Source: Megasphaera sp. NM10
Lineage (GTDB): Bacteria > Bacillota > Negativicutes > Veillonellales > Megasphaeraceae
DNA length: 64,000 nucleotides
Direction: 5' to 3'
Assembly (NCBI RefSeq): GCF_000417505.1
Contig: NZ_APHY01000013.1
Span: forward strand, 1 to 64,000
Positions 7,714 through 14,971 of this stretch are shown here, one piece after another (within the stretch, counting starts at the first letter, position 1; each line of letters starts with the position of its first letter). Below the pieces are notes generated by a model. It was not told where the DNA came from. It made no database searches and worked only from the letters and a program-made list of their open reading frames with translations. The translations under genes and the position numbers were made by a program.

Positions 7714-8667
7714 CTAGCGTTCCATGCCGCGTGACTTCGCGTTTTCCTGTGGTCTGCGGACGGTGACACGGCGTTTGGCCGGTGCCTTTTCGATGGTCTT
7801 TTCTTCTGCCTTTTCAACCGTCTTTTCGGTTTCCTGGCGGCGCCATTTAGCCGGTGTCGCCTTGGACCGGGCGATGGCCTGCTTTTCCTGGGCTTCGGCC
7901 CGCTGGCGGCTCTGTTCGATTTGGCGGCTCGCTTCGTTCAGCCGGGCTGTCGTCCTCGACAGGACGCTTTCAACGGCATGATAGGCCTTAGCTTTGATGG
8001 CGTTCCGGACCCGGCGCGGCGCTTCGGAAATCGCATGGTACGTGTCCTGTACCGTGTGGGATACAGTATCACGGATTTCCTTGAGAGGGTGCTTCTGGTT
8101 CTGTTTGACCGTTTCCTGGAAGATACGGAAGGCTTCTGCCGTGACCATGAGCTGTTCCGGTGTCAGCGTCGTCCGTGAGGCTTCCCGCAGTTCCTTGATG
8201 GTTTCCTGCATCTGGACCATCTGGGCCTGCATCCGGCGGTTCGCTTCGCGCTGCGCTTCCAGCTCCTTTGCATACATCTGGTTCAGCTTCTGGATCTGTT
8301 CCTTGAAGGCCTTGCCAGCTTCATCAAAGGAATCCCGCGCCTTTTGGATAGCCGTCTGCTTGACAGCCTGCGGCTTTTCCTGTTCATAGGCTTCCCGGCA
8401 GTCCGACAGGTTCTGGTTGATGGTTTTCTGCTTCTTGGCATGTTCCTTCCAGACTTCCGGCTGGGAGTGGCCGCAGTCCTGTTCCATCTGCCGGTAACCT
8501 TTCATCTGTGTCGTCATGTTCTTGGCGGCTTCCTTGACTGGCTTCAAGTCCTTTTCCGGCACGACCTTTTCCGTCTTTGCCATTTCCTGTGTTGATTCCT
8601 GATAGAACTGGGCTTCCCAGGCATCGAGTTCTTCCTGAGAGATTTCTTCATACATATCCTGGCTCAT
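7714..8667 (-). CDS. coiled-coil hypothetical protein
   Basis: The start MSQDMYEE (ATG 8665-8667) follows GGAGGAG with good spacing. The roughly 317-residue protein is almost wholly charged and helical, with long Gln/Glu/Arg/Ala stretches (about residues 100-160 and 215-290) predicted to form coiled coils and a basic C-terminus. No enzymatic motif is visible. Proteins like this accompany relaxases or partition functions on plasmids, but nothing here proves either role. Confidence 0.6.
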   Translation of the reverse strand: MSQDMYEEISQEELDAWEAQFYQESTQEMAKTEKVVPEKDLKPVKEAAKNMTTQMKGYRQMEQDCGHSQPEVWKEHAKKQKTINQNLSDCREAYEQEKPQAVKQTAIQKARDSFDEAGKAFKEQIQKLNQMYAKELEAQREANRRMQAQMVQMQETIKELREASRTTLTPEQLMVTAEAFRIFQETVKQNQKHPLKEIRDTVSHTVQDTYHAISEAPRRVRNAIKAKAYHAVESVLSRTTARLNEASRQIEQSRQRAEAQEKQAIARSKATPAKWRRQETEKTVEKAEEKTIEKAPAKRRVTVRRPQENAKSRGMER

Positions 8668-8682
8668 AATATTCTCCTCCAA

Positions 8683-9114
8683 TTACTGACTAATCTGTGC
8701 TTTCAAAACGCTGGTCATCTGTACGGTTATCGCATTGATGCAGTCCAGGGCTTCCACCATGCCGCCGGCATGGACGAGGTATCCGCCCCGACTGGCGTCT
8801 CCTGCCAGGGAGAAACAAATCATCATTTCCGATACCAGCAAGTCCACCTGTTCCATCAGGCCCTTGGCCATAGCCTTCATCAGTTCCAGGCTGTGCGTAT
8901 CCCACGGCAGGCCCGGCCATTCCGGATGGAACAGCAGTGGCATAGCGTTCCCTAATGTGCACATGGCTTCTTCCGGCGCCACATTGGCTGCCATTAAGAA
9001 TCGCTCCGGCCCCTGCTTTGGCCTGGCACAGATGATGCAGTTCAGGTTCATCGAATCAATATCGTTCAGGAAGTCACTGAACCGTTTCCTTAATTTCATG
9101 TCGATTTCATTCAT
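8683..9114 (-). CDS. hypothetical protein
   Basis: This 143-residue protein has a helical N-terminus, a CIICARPK motif, a central WPGLPWDTHSLELMKAMAKG segment and a Gly-rich region (GGYLVHAGGMVEALD). AGGAG lies nine bases before the ATG. It is packed between the ArdC-like and coiled-coil genes, 15 bases from the latter. No family is recognised. Confidence 0.6.
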   Translation of the reverse strand: MNEIDMKLRKRFSDFLNDIDSMNLNCIICARPKQGPERFLMAANVAPEEAMCTLGNAMPLLFHPEWPGLPWDTHSLELMKAMAKGLMEQVDLLVSEMMICFSLAGDASRGGYLVHAGGMVEALDCINAITVQMTSVLKAQISQ

Positions 9115-9131
9115 TCAAATCAGCTCCTTTC

Positions 9132-10331
9132 TTATCGGCTCATGCCCTTTGTCTTGTCCGTCGTCGTGCGCCGGACAGCGACGCGGCGTTTCCGTTTCGG
9201 CTTGTCCGGGATGGTGATGGACCGGTGGATGGGCTTGAAATCCCGTTTCTTCGCCTTTTCCGGCTCTGGCTGAGGCGCCGGTTCTACAGTCCTTGCAGCC
9301 ATTTCGGCAACGTGCTCATCGTTCTTCGTCTGCACCTTCTGCATGTCACGCTCGATCATGTGTTCCTTGATGTAGTCCGTTATCTTCTGTGCTTCAGCAG
9401 CCGCCCGGAAAAGCTCGTCCGGATCCTTTTCGATGACCTCAGCCCAGCTCTGCAGATAGGCCACATGATTCTCATAGTGTTCCTTGCCTGGGGCTACGCC
9501 ATATTCCTGCCCCAGGAACATGGACGTCATTTCAGCCCGCAGTTCCTCCTTGGCATAAATCGGGCCGCCGAACCCATCAGAATTGGTGATGCCTTCCCGG
9601 TTCATCCGGCTTTCAGCTCCCGTAGAGTGGGCGATTTCATGGGCTACGGTCCCATAAAAGGCCCCTAGGGACTTGAATTCTTCCCTTGGCATGACATGTA
9701 CACAGTCTTCATTGACTCGGTAGAAATTCTGGTCTGTCTGGTCGAACCGGACCTTGGCTTCACTGTTGGCAATCATGGCTTCCATGGCCGCGTTCCGGTC
9801 CTTTTCATCAATGGTGATGTCATGAGGCCTTTCCGGCGGGATGTTGGCAATCTGGTCGCCGTTGAAGACGATGTAGCGCCGGACCAGCGGCGGATTCAGC
9901 CGTCTTACAGCGGGTCTCATCCGGCCTGTTTCCGGGTCGGGTTCTATCTTCGGCACCAGCTTCCCCGTCTTCGGGTCTTTTTCCATGAGGGTCTTCGTGT
10001 ACTGCCAGTATTCGATTGGGATACCCTTGGCCCCCTTCTTGATATGAGGCTGCTTTTCAAAGGGAAGCCCTGCTTTCTGCAAAGACTTCACCTGGTTGAA
10101 GGTAGCCCAGCGGGTGTCCTTGAAATCAAATTGGTCGGCAGCGACAGTGAGCATCATGTTGTTGATGCCGTGGTACTTCATATCCTTGCCCTGCAGGTCG
10201 GCTACAAGGTTGCGGTGAGGATGGCCATAATGGCCGCTGTCCCAGAAAAAGGGCTTGCCCAAACGGATGTCCTCTACGACACGCTTTGCCAGGGCTTCCC
10301 GTTCTTCTTGGATTTTCGGTGGTAATGGCAT
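9132..10331 (-). CDS. ardC: ArdC-like antirestriction protein (zincin metallopeptidase)
   Basis: The 399-residue protein has the two-domain plan of ArdC: an N-terminal ssDNA-binding region (about 1-160, with YHGINNMML and WATFNQVKSLQKAG) and a zincin-like domain with HEIAHSTG at 231-238. Downstream Glu residues (YAKEELRAEM) could complete the metal site. ArdC proteins protect incoming plasmid DNA from restriction during conjugative transfer. A basic tail follows. Its presence argues that this left element is, or was, transferred as DNA between cells rather than in a virion. Confidence 0.88.
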   Translation of the reverse strand: MPLPPKIQEEREALAKRVVEDIRLGKPFFWDSGHYGHPHRNLVADLQGKDMKYHGINNMMLTVAADQFDFKDTRWATFNQVKSLQKAGLPFEKQPHIKKGAKGIPIEYWQYTKTLMEKDPKTGKLVPKIEPDPETGRMRPAVRRLNPPLVRRYIVFNGDQIANIPPERPHDITIDEKDRNAAMEAMIANSEAKVRFDQTDQNFYRVNEDCVHVMPREEFKSLGAFYGTVAHEIAHSTGAESRMNREGITNSDGFGGPIYAKEELRAEMTSMFLGQEYGVAPGKEHYENHVAYLQSWAEVIEKDPDELFRAAAEAQKITDYIKEHMIERDMQKVQTKNDEHVAEMAARTVEPAPQPEPEKAKKRDFKPIHRSITIPDKPKRKRRVAVRRTTTDKTKGMSR

Positions 10332-10346
10332 ATGATCAGCTCCTTC

Positions 10347-10481
10347 CTATTTCGTGCGCTTGGCATTGTCTTCTTCCGATTCATTTTCCAGTTCCTGCTT
10401 TTCTTCATCTGTGAGCAGGTCAGCATCGCGCGGATCCATGCCGCCGTACTTTTCTTCAAAACGCTTATCTGCTTTTTCCAT
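10347..10481 (-). CDS. small acidic hypothetical protein (44 aa)
   Basis: The frame begins at ATG 10479-10481 behind AAGGAGAATCCAT and encodes MEKADKRFEEKYGGMDPRD followed by a Glu-rich helix. The stop is followed by AAGGAGCTGATC, the ribosome binding site of ardC. The strong ribosome binding site and tight packing support a real gene. It may be a small accessory or inhibitory protein; no family is recognised. Confidence 0.55.
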   Translation of the reverse strand: MEKADKRFEEKYGGMDPRDADLLTDEEKQELENESEEDNAKRTK

Positions 10482-10495
10482 ATGGATTCTCCTTC

Positions 10496-10795
10496 CTACA
10501 ACTTGAAACGGTTCTCGATATTATACGGATAGAGCCTGTTTATCATCTCCTCCCGACGTTTCTGGTATTCCGGCTGATGACTGACTTCCCGGACCAGCTT
10601 CTTGCCATAGTGGCTGATGACCCGGTTCGGACTGTACTTCTGCAATACCTGGGCCAGCTTCAACGGTGAATATTGCATCCCCGGCATGGTCATGCGCAGG
10701 AAACGTATATCTGCCTCGCGCTGTGCTTCCATCCCAGTGATGTCCTGCCCCTTCATGAAGCGCTTGTACAGCGCTGCCAAAGATGGCTGTGCCAT
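10496..10795 (-). CDS. hypothetical protein
   Basis: The start MAQPSLAAL (ATG 10793-10795) follows AAAGGAGGG with six bases between. The 99-residue product is basic and helical, with a KLVREVSHQPEYQKRREEM segment. It has no membrane segment. It precedes the 44-residue gene and ardC in the same direction and is not recognised. Confidence 0.55.
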   Translation of the reverse strand: MAQPSLAALYKRFMKGQDITGMEAQREADIRFLRMTMPGMQYSPLKLAQVLQKYSPNRVISHYGKKLVREVSHQPEYQKRREEMINRLYPYNIENRFKL

Positions 10796-10817
10796 CACAA
10801 TCCCTCCTTTCCTCAAA

Positions 10818-10946
10818 TCACAAAATGTAATCTTTGTAGTAATCATCGGGCTTATGGAACAATCGCCTCATTATGCGATACCGCCAAAGCGGATTTTGCT
10901 CACGCATAACGGCTCCCCAATAATCAATGAAATCAAGTTGGCTCAT
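10818..10946 (-). CDS. small hypothetical protein (42 aa)
   Basis: A frame from ATG 10944-10946 encodes MSQLDFIDYWGAVMREQNPL and a basic tail ending DYYKDYIL. The same frame is open upstream but lacks a start with a ribosome binding site, and that part overlaps the better-supported 57-residue gene. It may be translated by coupling. Confidence is limited by its length. Confidence 0.4.
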   Translation of the reverse strand: MSQLDFIDYWGAVMREQNPLWRYRIMRRLFHKPDDYYKDYIL

Positions 10947-10980
10947 AATCCAAAAACAGAACTGCACAGGGAAATATCGT

Positions 10981-11154
10981 TCATTTTGTTTTTTTTCGTT
11001 CGGCTTCAATATGGATTTTTTTGAGTTCTTCCTGCGTGCAGTGATTTTGGAATACCTTGGGCAGCACTTCTTCATAAAAAGCCTTTTCTAAGATTGGCTC
11101 CATCCCTTTCTGAAGCCAATGTGAAAAATAATCTTCATGGGAACGTGGCTGCAT
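10981..11154 (-). CDS. small hypothetical protein (57 aa)
   Basis: The frame starts at ATG 11152-11154 (MQPRSHEDYFSHWLQKGMEP) behind a GGTGAG sequence. It contains a helix FYEEVLPKVFQNHCTQEELK and a Lys-rich tail. The amphipathic pattern looks like a genuine small phage or plasmid protein. No family is recognised. Confidence 0.5.
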   Translation of the reverse strand: MQPRSHEDYFSHWLQKGMEPILEKAFYEEVLPKVFQNHCTQEELKKIHIEAERKKTK

Positions 11155-11195
11155 GGACTCACCTCGATTCTGTTATACCTGTTTTGCCTACTCAC

Positions 11196-11217
11196 AAGCC
11201 GTTTACACGGCTTTTTG
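11196..11217 (+). terminator. plus-oriented intrinsic terminator
   Basis: A perfect 7-bp stem, AAGCCGT against ACGGCTT with a 4-base loop, is followed on the plus strand by TTT and a further T-rich stretch. It points against the direction of all neighbouring genes, so it may end an antisense or small plus-strand transcript. Confidence 0.45.
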
Positions 11218-11282
11218 TTTTATCTGCGATAAATGAATCATTCGCAGGAAGAAAACGTTTTACAAACGATTCTGTGACGATT

Positions 11283-12032
11283 TCAGGGCATTTCCCGCTG
11301 GCGCTCCCTGCTTCTGTCCTGGCCTTTGCTCCGCATGACGGTCACGTGGCGTTTCTGGCACAGGGTGCATTTCTTTTCGTGGTTCTCATGGGTGATGGCC
11401 TTTTCTTCGGTCATGTCTTTCTTCTTATCCAGGGAATAGGTGATTCCTTTCTTGTCCATGTACCAGCGCAGCGATTCCAGACGGCCCCGGTACTGCTGCT
11501 GCCAGAAGTCCACATCATCCTGGTTGCCGGCGCTCATGTCGTCCTTGATTTGGGCATCGATATAGCGGAGTTCCCGGCTTTCATCGAGGATGTACTGCTT
11601 CTCGTTCTTCGTGAGGCCCGACGCCAGCAGCATTTCCTGGTCATCCGTATCATCGTCATCGAAGCCGATTTCCACAGACAGGTCTTCCTTTCTGCCGTCT
11701 TCCTGGATCAAAGGCTGATTCCTGCGGGCTGGTTCCCGTTCGATGTGGTGTTCCTTCAAGTAAGCATCGAGCTTTTCCAGGCGGTTCCACCATTGCGCGG
11801 CCGCTCTCGTAGCCCCGTAACGGTTCCCTTTCTCTGTTTCTTCCACAACCCGGCGGTCCAGGTAACGGAGTTTGGCAGCTTCCCGTTCCACATCCTTTTC
11901 GATTCTCCGAAGCTTTGCCAAGGGAGCTACTAAAATGGATTCGGCTTCCCGGCAGTTGTCGTGGATACAGAATGGATAAATCGTCTTTTCCTTTTTCTGG
12001 TCTTCCTTCACTGTTCTTCCTTTTGATTGCAT
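11283..12032 (-). CDS. charged helical hypothetical protein
   Basis: The ATG is preceded by AAGGAG with good spacing. This 249-residue protein is very charged. It has two similar helical sections (about 45-95 and 140-195), each with a leucine/arginine pattern followed by a W-rich element (AAAQWWNRLEKLDAYLKE and FWQQQYRGRLESLRWYM), suggesting an internal duplication. A possible knuckle CTLCQKRH lies near the C-terminus. It is the first gene left of the iteron region. Confidence 0.6.
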   Translation of the reverse strand: MQSKGRTVKEDQKKEKTIYPFCIHDNCREAESILVAPLAKLRRIEKDVEREAAKLRYLDRRVVEETEKGNRYGATRAAAQWWNRLEKLDAYLKEHHIEREPARRNQPLIQEDGRKEDLSVEIGFDDDDTDDQEMLLASGLTKNEKQYILDESRELRYIDAQIKDDMSAGNQDDVDFWQQQYRGRLESLRWYMDKKGITYSLDKKKDMTEEKAITHENHEKKCTLCQKRHVTVMRSKGQDRSRERQREMP

Positions 12033-12114
12033 GACTGGCTCCTTCCCTACACATACATACTGTGTATATACTCTAATCTCTTAATCTCTAGCGTCACATT
12101 GTGCGCACAGTCGC

Positions 12115-12441
12115 GTCACATTTGGCGCACAATGTGACGCCCTTATAAATGGCTTAGTATTGCTATAATTTCCTGTTTTTGAAACACTTTATCGTACCGA
12201 TGTTGACACCCCTGTTGATTTCACTAGGCATGACCTGTTGACAGGCTGTTGTCACATTTTTGCACATTTGGCGCACATCGGTGTCACATCTGGCGCACAA
12301 TGTGACGCCCCTATAAATGGCTTAACATTGCCACTTCCCGCTGTTTTTGAAATATTTTATCGTGCCGATGTTGACAGGTATGTTGATTGCATGTTGATTG
12401 CATGTTGACAGGCTGTTGATTTCCTATTCACAAATGTTGAC
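12115..12441. other. iteron-rich putative replication origin
   Basis: No gene is visible here. A block of about 108 bases at 12115-12222 recurs at 12283-12390, each copy holding GTCACAT, GGCGCACAATGTGACGCC and a TGTTGAC/TGTTGAT pair. TGTTGAY recurs at 12201, 12213, 12236, 12369, 12381, 12392, 12403, 12414 and 12435, mostly 11-12 bases apart, so on one face of the helix. Such arrays are typical iterons for a replication initiator. The Phage_rep_org_N-type gene lies immediately upstream in transcription. Confidence 0.72.
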
Positions 12442-12506
12442 TTTTCTGTATTTTTAATCAAAATAAGCCGCTTTTAGCGAATTTTATTTCATATCAATGA
12501 ATGAAA

Positions 12507-12953
12507 TTATTTCTGTCCTGGCGGTAATGATTTCCGCTGTTGGGCACGCAGCTTTCTCATGCTAGCCCGGCTGGAAGCATTATGGCGTTGTTTTCGCATC
12601 CGCCTGGCACTGTCCGTTTCACTGCCTACGAGCATTTCAAAGTGAGTGATGTACAGGATTTGCGGCTCAATCCAGGACAGCAGCCCTGCTTTCAGCAATG
12701 TATCAACGCCAACTTTAACGGTTGAACTGGACATCCTTACCTTGTGGGAAAGGTCTTCCGGCGTATAAGGGACTTCTACATCTCCCAACAGCCGAACCAG
12801 CCTTCCTTCTGTATTCAGTGCGATTTTGCACAGTAGGATATACATGGAAAAGTAATTACCACCTTCGTCCTGAGTCAGCAGCCATTCGATGGGATCGCTT
12901 TCCAGGAAATCCTCTGGCAGCTTAATGAAATACCAACGCTTGTTCTTACTCAT
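12507..12953 (-). CDS. replication initiator / phage replisome organiser N-terminal domain protein
   Basis: The 148-residue protein begins KNKRWYFIKLPEDFLESDPI, the characteristic opening of Phage_rep_org_N proteins. A winged-helix-like region follows (YTPEDLSHKVRMSSSTVKVGVDTLLKAGLL). The C-terminus is very basic (RRMRKQRHNASSRASMRKLR). The length equals that domain alone; full replisome organisers are longer and carry a DnaD-like part. It probably binds the adjacent iterons to start replication of the left element. Confidence 0.78.
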   Translation of the reverse strand: MSKNKRWYFIKLPEDFLESDPIEWLLTQDEGGNYFSMYILLCKIALNTEGRLVRLLGDVEVPYTPEDLSHKVRMSSSTVKVGVDTLLKAGLLSWIEPQILYITHFEMLVGSETDSARRMRKQRHNASSRASMRKLRAQQRKSLPPGQK

Positions 12954-12971
12954 AAATACCTTCTTTCACCA

Positions 12972-13184
12972 TTACGCCTGTTCCGTATATGGCGGAATTG
13001 CCTGGTTCGTCGTAATGGAAATATCGTAGTGTTTGGGATGAATCCCACAGGTGACAATATTTTCGGCATCCGAATCGTAGCCGATGTACTGGCCGGTCTT
13101 GTTGTTCCATACCACATTCGTAAGGACAATCTTCCGGCCGTTGATTTCAAGGTTGATCGTAAACTTATCAGTCTTTGTTTTCAT
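12972..13184 (-). CDS. hypothetical protein
   Basis: This 70-residue protein looks entirely beta-stranded (KFTINLEINGRKIVLTNVVW, then NIVTCGIHPKHYDISITTNQ). It overlaps the end of the excisionase-like gene by 17 bases and precedes the replication gene, so it belongs to the early operon of the left element. It is not recognised. Confidence 0.55.
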   Translation of the reverse strand: MKTKTDKFTINLEINGRKIVLTNVVWNNKTGQYIGYDSDAENIVTCGIHPKHYDISITTNQAIPPYTEQA

Positions 13185-13440
13185 TGTCTGTATTCCTTTC
13201 TGCGGCCTTTACAAGTGCGACAAGATCCTTTCCTTCGTAGTACTCTAAAAATTCATTTAGCTTGAATTTGCTCACTCTGGGATAGCGCCCAAAATTAATA
13301 GCTGGCAACATTTTCAGCTGAATCAACTTGTGAACAAATCCCTGAGATGTTTTCAGCTTCTTTGCGAGTTCGGGAACCGTAATCAGTTCAGGCATACTGT
13401 CATAAACGATTTTGACTTTGATGTCCGGAATGTTTGCCAT
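13168..13440 (-). CDS. excisionase-like helix-turn-helix protein
   Basis: The chosen start is MANIPDIKV (ATG 13438-13440), behind GAAGG. Residues about 18-65 form a MerR/Xis-type winged helix: ITVPELAKKLKTSQGFVHKLIQLKMLPAINFGRYPRVSKFKLNEFL. Small proteins of this type direct integrase towards excision or act as regulators. A TACGG-TTTT-CCGTA operator lies just upstream at 13486-13499, so it is likely under CI/Cro control. Its role as Xis for the integrase at 15861 is an inference. Confidence 0.65.
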   Translation of the reverse strand: MANIPDIKVKIVYDSMPELITVPELAKKLKTSQGFVHKLIQLKMLPAINFGRYPRVSKFKLNEFLEYYEGKDLVALVKAAERNTDNENKD

Positions 13441-13482
13441 ATTAATCACATCCTTCTTTATTGTTGCTTCTTTGAAAAATTT

Positions 13483-13731
13483 TTATACGGTTTTCCGTAC
13501 TTTATGGGTAAAAAAAAGAGCAGATACTTCGTCAGCTGTTAAAGGTCGATCGATAGCTTGATTAGCTACCTTATCAATTTCTCGTTGCGTAAAAGGAACC
13601 TTATTCCCTAAACGTTCATATACGGCAGTTGTCCCAATGCCTAAAAATTTAGAAAAGTTGCGAATGTTGCCAAAGTGTTCAATAATAAACCCCCTCAGCT
13701 GCGCATAATTAAATTCCATATCTTGAACCAT
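13483..13731 (-). CDS. Cro-like phage regulator (DUF739-type)
   Basis: The 82-residue protein has a compact helix-turn-helix: YAQLRGFIIEHFGNIRNFSK, then LGIGTTAVYERLGNKVPFTQ. This is the pattern of Cro/DUF739 regulators. It is transcribed divergently from the CI-like gene by the consensus promoter at 13775-13803. GGGAGG precedes the ATG. It should oppose the repressor at the shared operators. Confidence 0.75.
   Translation of the reverse strand: MVQDMEFNYAQLRGFIIEHFGNIRNFSKFLGIGTTAVYERLGNKVPFTQREIDKVANQAIDRPLTADEVSALFFTHKVRKTV
13486..13499. promoter_or_regulatory. operator O1 (TACGG-TTTT-CCGTA)
   Basis: A perfect 5-bp inverted repeat around TTTT lies within the 3' end of the Cro-like gene and 46 bases before the excisionase-like start. 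It would let the repressor control the downstream operon separately. Confidence 0.65.
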
Positions 13732-13755
13732 ATTTTTTCCTCCCTTCTACTTTTA

Positions 13756-13769
13756 TACGGTTTTCCGTA
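13756..13769. promoter_or_regulatory. operator O2 (TACGG-TTTT-CCGTA)
   Basis: This second perfect copy lies just downstream of the -10 element of the minus-strand promoter, around the expected transcription start of the Cro-like gene. Occupancy would block that promoter. Confidence 0.7.
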
Positions 13770-13774
13770 ATTAA

Positions 13775-13803
13775 ATTATAAGGCCGATATCCCATCTTGT
13801 CAA
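13775..13803 (-). promoter_or_regulatory. consensus sigma-70 promoter for the Cro-like operon
   Basis: On the minus strand TTGACA (13798-13803) and TATAAT (13775-13780) are separated by exactly 17 bases. Both hexamers are perfect. Operators O2 and O3 flank it, so it should be strong but tightly repressed. Confidence 0.85.
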
Positions 13804-13815
13804 CGGTTTTCCGTA
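13802..13815. promoter_or_regulatory. operator O3 (AACGG-TTTT-CCGTA)
   Basis: This copy differs from the consensus at the first base. It overlaps the -35 hexamer of the leftward promoter by two bases. Confidence 0.65.
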
Positions 13816-13833
13816 AAGGTGAATTATTTACAG

Positions 13834-13862
13834 TTGTAATTGTTCGTTTTTCCGTATATAAT
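13834..13862 (+). promoter_or_regulatory. promoter for the CI-like repressor, with degenerate operator O4
   Basis: TTGTAA (13834-13839) and TATAAT (13857-13862) are 17 bases apart on the plus strand. A weaker operator (TTCGT-TTTT-CCGTA) fills the spacer at 13843-13856, consistent with autoregulation. Confidence 0.7.
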
Positions 13863-13893
13863 GTAGGTAAAGTAATCGATTGGAGGTCGCTAT

Positions 13894-14388
13894 ATGGAGC
13901 CAATTTTGATTCAACGGATTAAGCAAATGATGCAAATTCGTAATATAACACAAGCTGATCTTGCTAGAATTACAGGAATCAGGGCATCATCTATTTCGGA
14001 CTATTTATCTGGGAAATATCAACCTAAACAAGATAAAATTGCATTGATCGCAGATGCATTATCTGTAAATCCTGGATGGCTAATGGGATATGATGAGCCA
14101 AAAAAGCCTGTTTCTTCAAGCATAGTTGAGAAAAAAGGAAATTGGGATTTATTGGCGCATTATCAAAAGTTATCTGAGAATGAACAAAAAATAATTGCGA
14201 CTATGATAAAAAATGGGATTCAAGATTTTACTGTAAAACATGATACAGATAACTTAAAGATGACCAGAGAGTTACTATCTTTATTCAATCAATTAGATAT
14301 TGAAGATCAAATCGAGATAAAAGGTGAAATCAAGGGAATGTTAAAAGCCGATAAGTATAAAGTGAAGTCGAACGACGAGGCAATCTAA
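13894..14388 (+). CDS. CI-like XRE-family repressor
   Basis: This 164-residue protein has an N-terminal XRE domain (IKQMMQIRNITQADLARITG, ASSISDYLSGKYQPKQDKIA, ADALSVNPGWLMGYDE). A helical C-terminal half rich in acidic and lysine residues follows and is probably for dimerisation. There is no visible LexA-type Ala-Gly cleavage site or Ser/Lys protease domain, so induction may need another factor. GGAGG precedes the ATG. It is divergent from the Cro-like gene and shares its operators. The region is AT-rich compared with its neighbours. Confidence 0.82.
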   Translation: MEPILIQRIKQMMQIRNITQADLARITGIRASSISDYLSGKYQPKQDKIALIADALSVNPGWLMGYDEPKKPVSSSIVEKKGNWDLLAHYQKLSENEQKIIATMIKNGIQDFTVKHDTDNLKMTRELLSLFNQLDIEDQIEIKGEIKGMLKADKYKVKSNDEAI

Positions 14389-14435
14389 TATTGGTTGATT
14401 TCAAAGATAAGAAATAACTTAGGAGGCGGCTCATC

Positions 14436-14960
14436 ATGAAATTGAAAAAGATGTTCCTCGGTCTGTCAGCAACCTGTCTTTTCGCAATCCCATCGGTATT
14501 TGCACAGAATTATCTGATGGCAAATCAATTCAAGCTGGGTGGACTTGCTCTCGGAGCTTCTAAAGGGTATGTCCATACTATATATGGACAGCCAGATAGT
14601 ACACGGACTCAATATACGGATACACCTTACAGGACAACACGGATTGATTATATCGAAAACTATGGCAATTCAGTTTCTATTGATTATGCTGGTCTGGTAG
14701 GTCGTTTCCCTATTACAGATGCTAGTGGTGTCTTCATGATCACTGTCACAGCCAATAACGGCTGGGCTACGGAACAAGGGGCTACCGTCGGTATGGATGA
14801 ATCCAAATTACGTGAAATATATGGTGATAACTTCGATACCTTCGTAAATGAGGACGGCATCACCTGCTACCAGTATTCGGGGTATCATTCCCCGTACTGC
14901 TATGTTTTCGGTATCAAGAATCATAAAGTAGTTTCCATTCTGATGACTAATGGTGAATAG
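14436..14960 (+). CDS. secreted hypothetical protein
   Basis: This 174-residue protein has a clear signal peptide (KKMFLGLSATCLFAIPSVFA, cleavage likely after VFAQ). The mature domain contains GGLALGASKGYVHTIYGQPD, a pattern seen in SmpA/OmlA-like or similar periplasmic folds, and a repeated MDESKLREIYGD element. AGGAGG precedes the ATG. It lies between repressor and integrase on the plus strand, the usual place for genes expressed in the lysogenic or integrated state. A lysogenic-conversion or exclusion role is possible but unproven. Confidence 0.65.
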   Translation: MKLKKMFLGLSATCLFAIPSVFAQNYLMANQFKLGGLALGASKGYVHTIYGQPDSTRTQYTDTPYRTTRIDYIENYGNSVSIDYAGLVGRFPITDASGVFMITVTANNGWATEQGATVGMDESKLREIYGDNFDTFVNEDGITCYQYSGYHSPYCYVFGIKNHKVVSILMTNGE

Positions 14961-14971
14961 AGGGGTTAATT

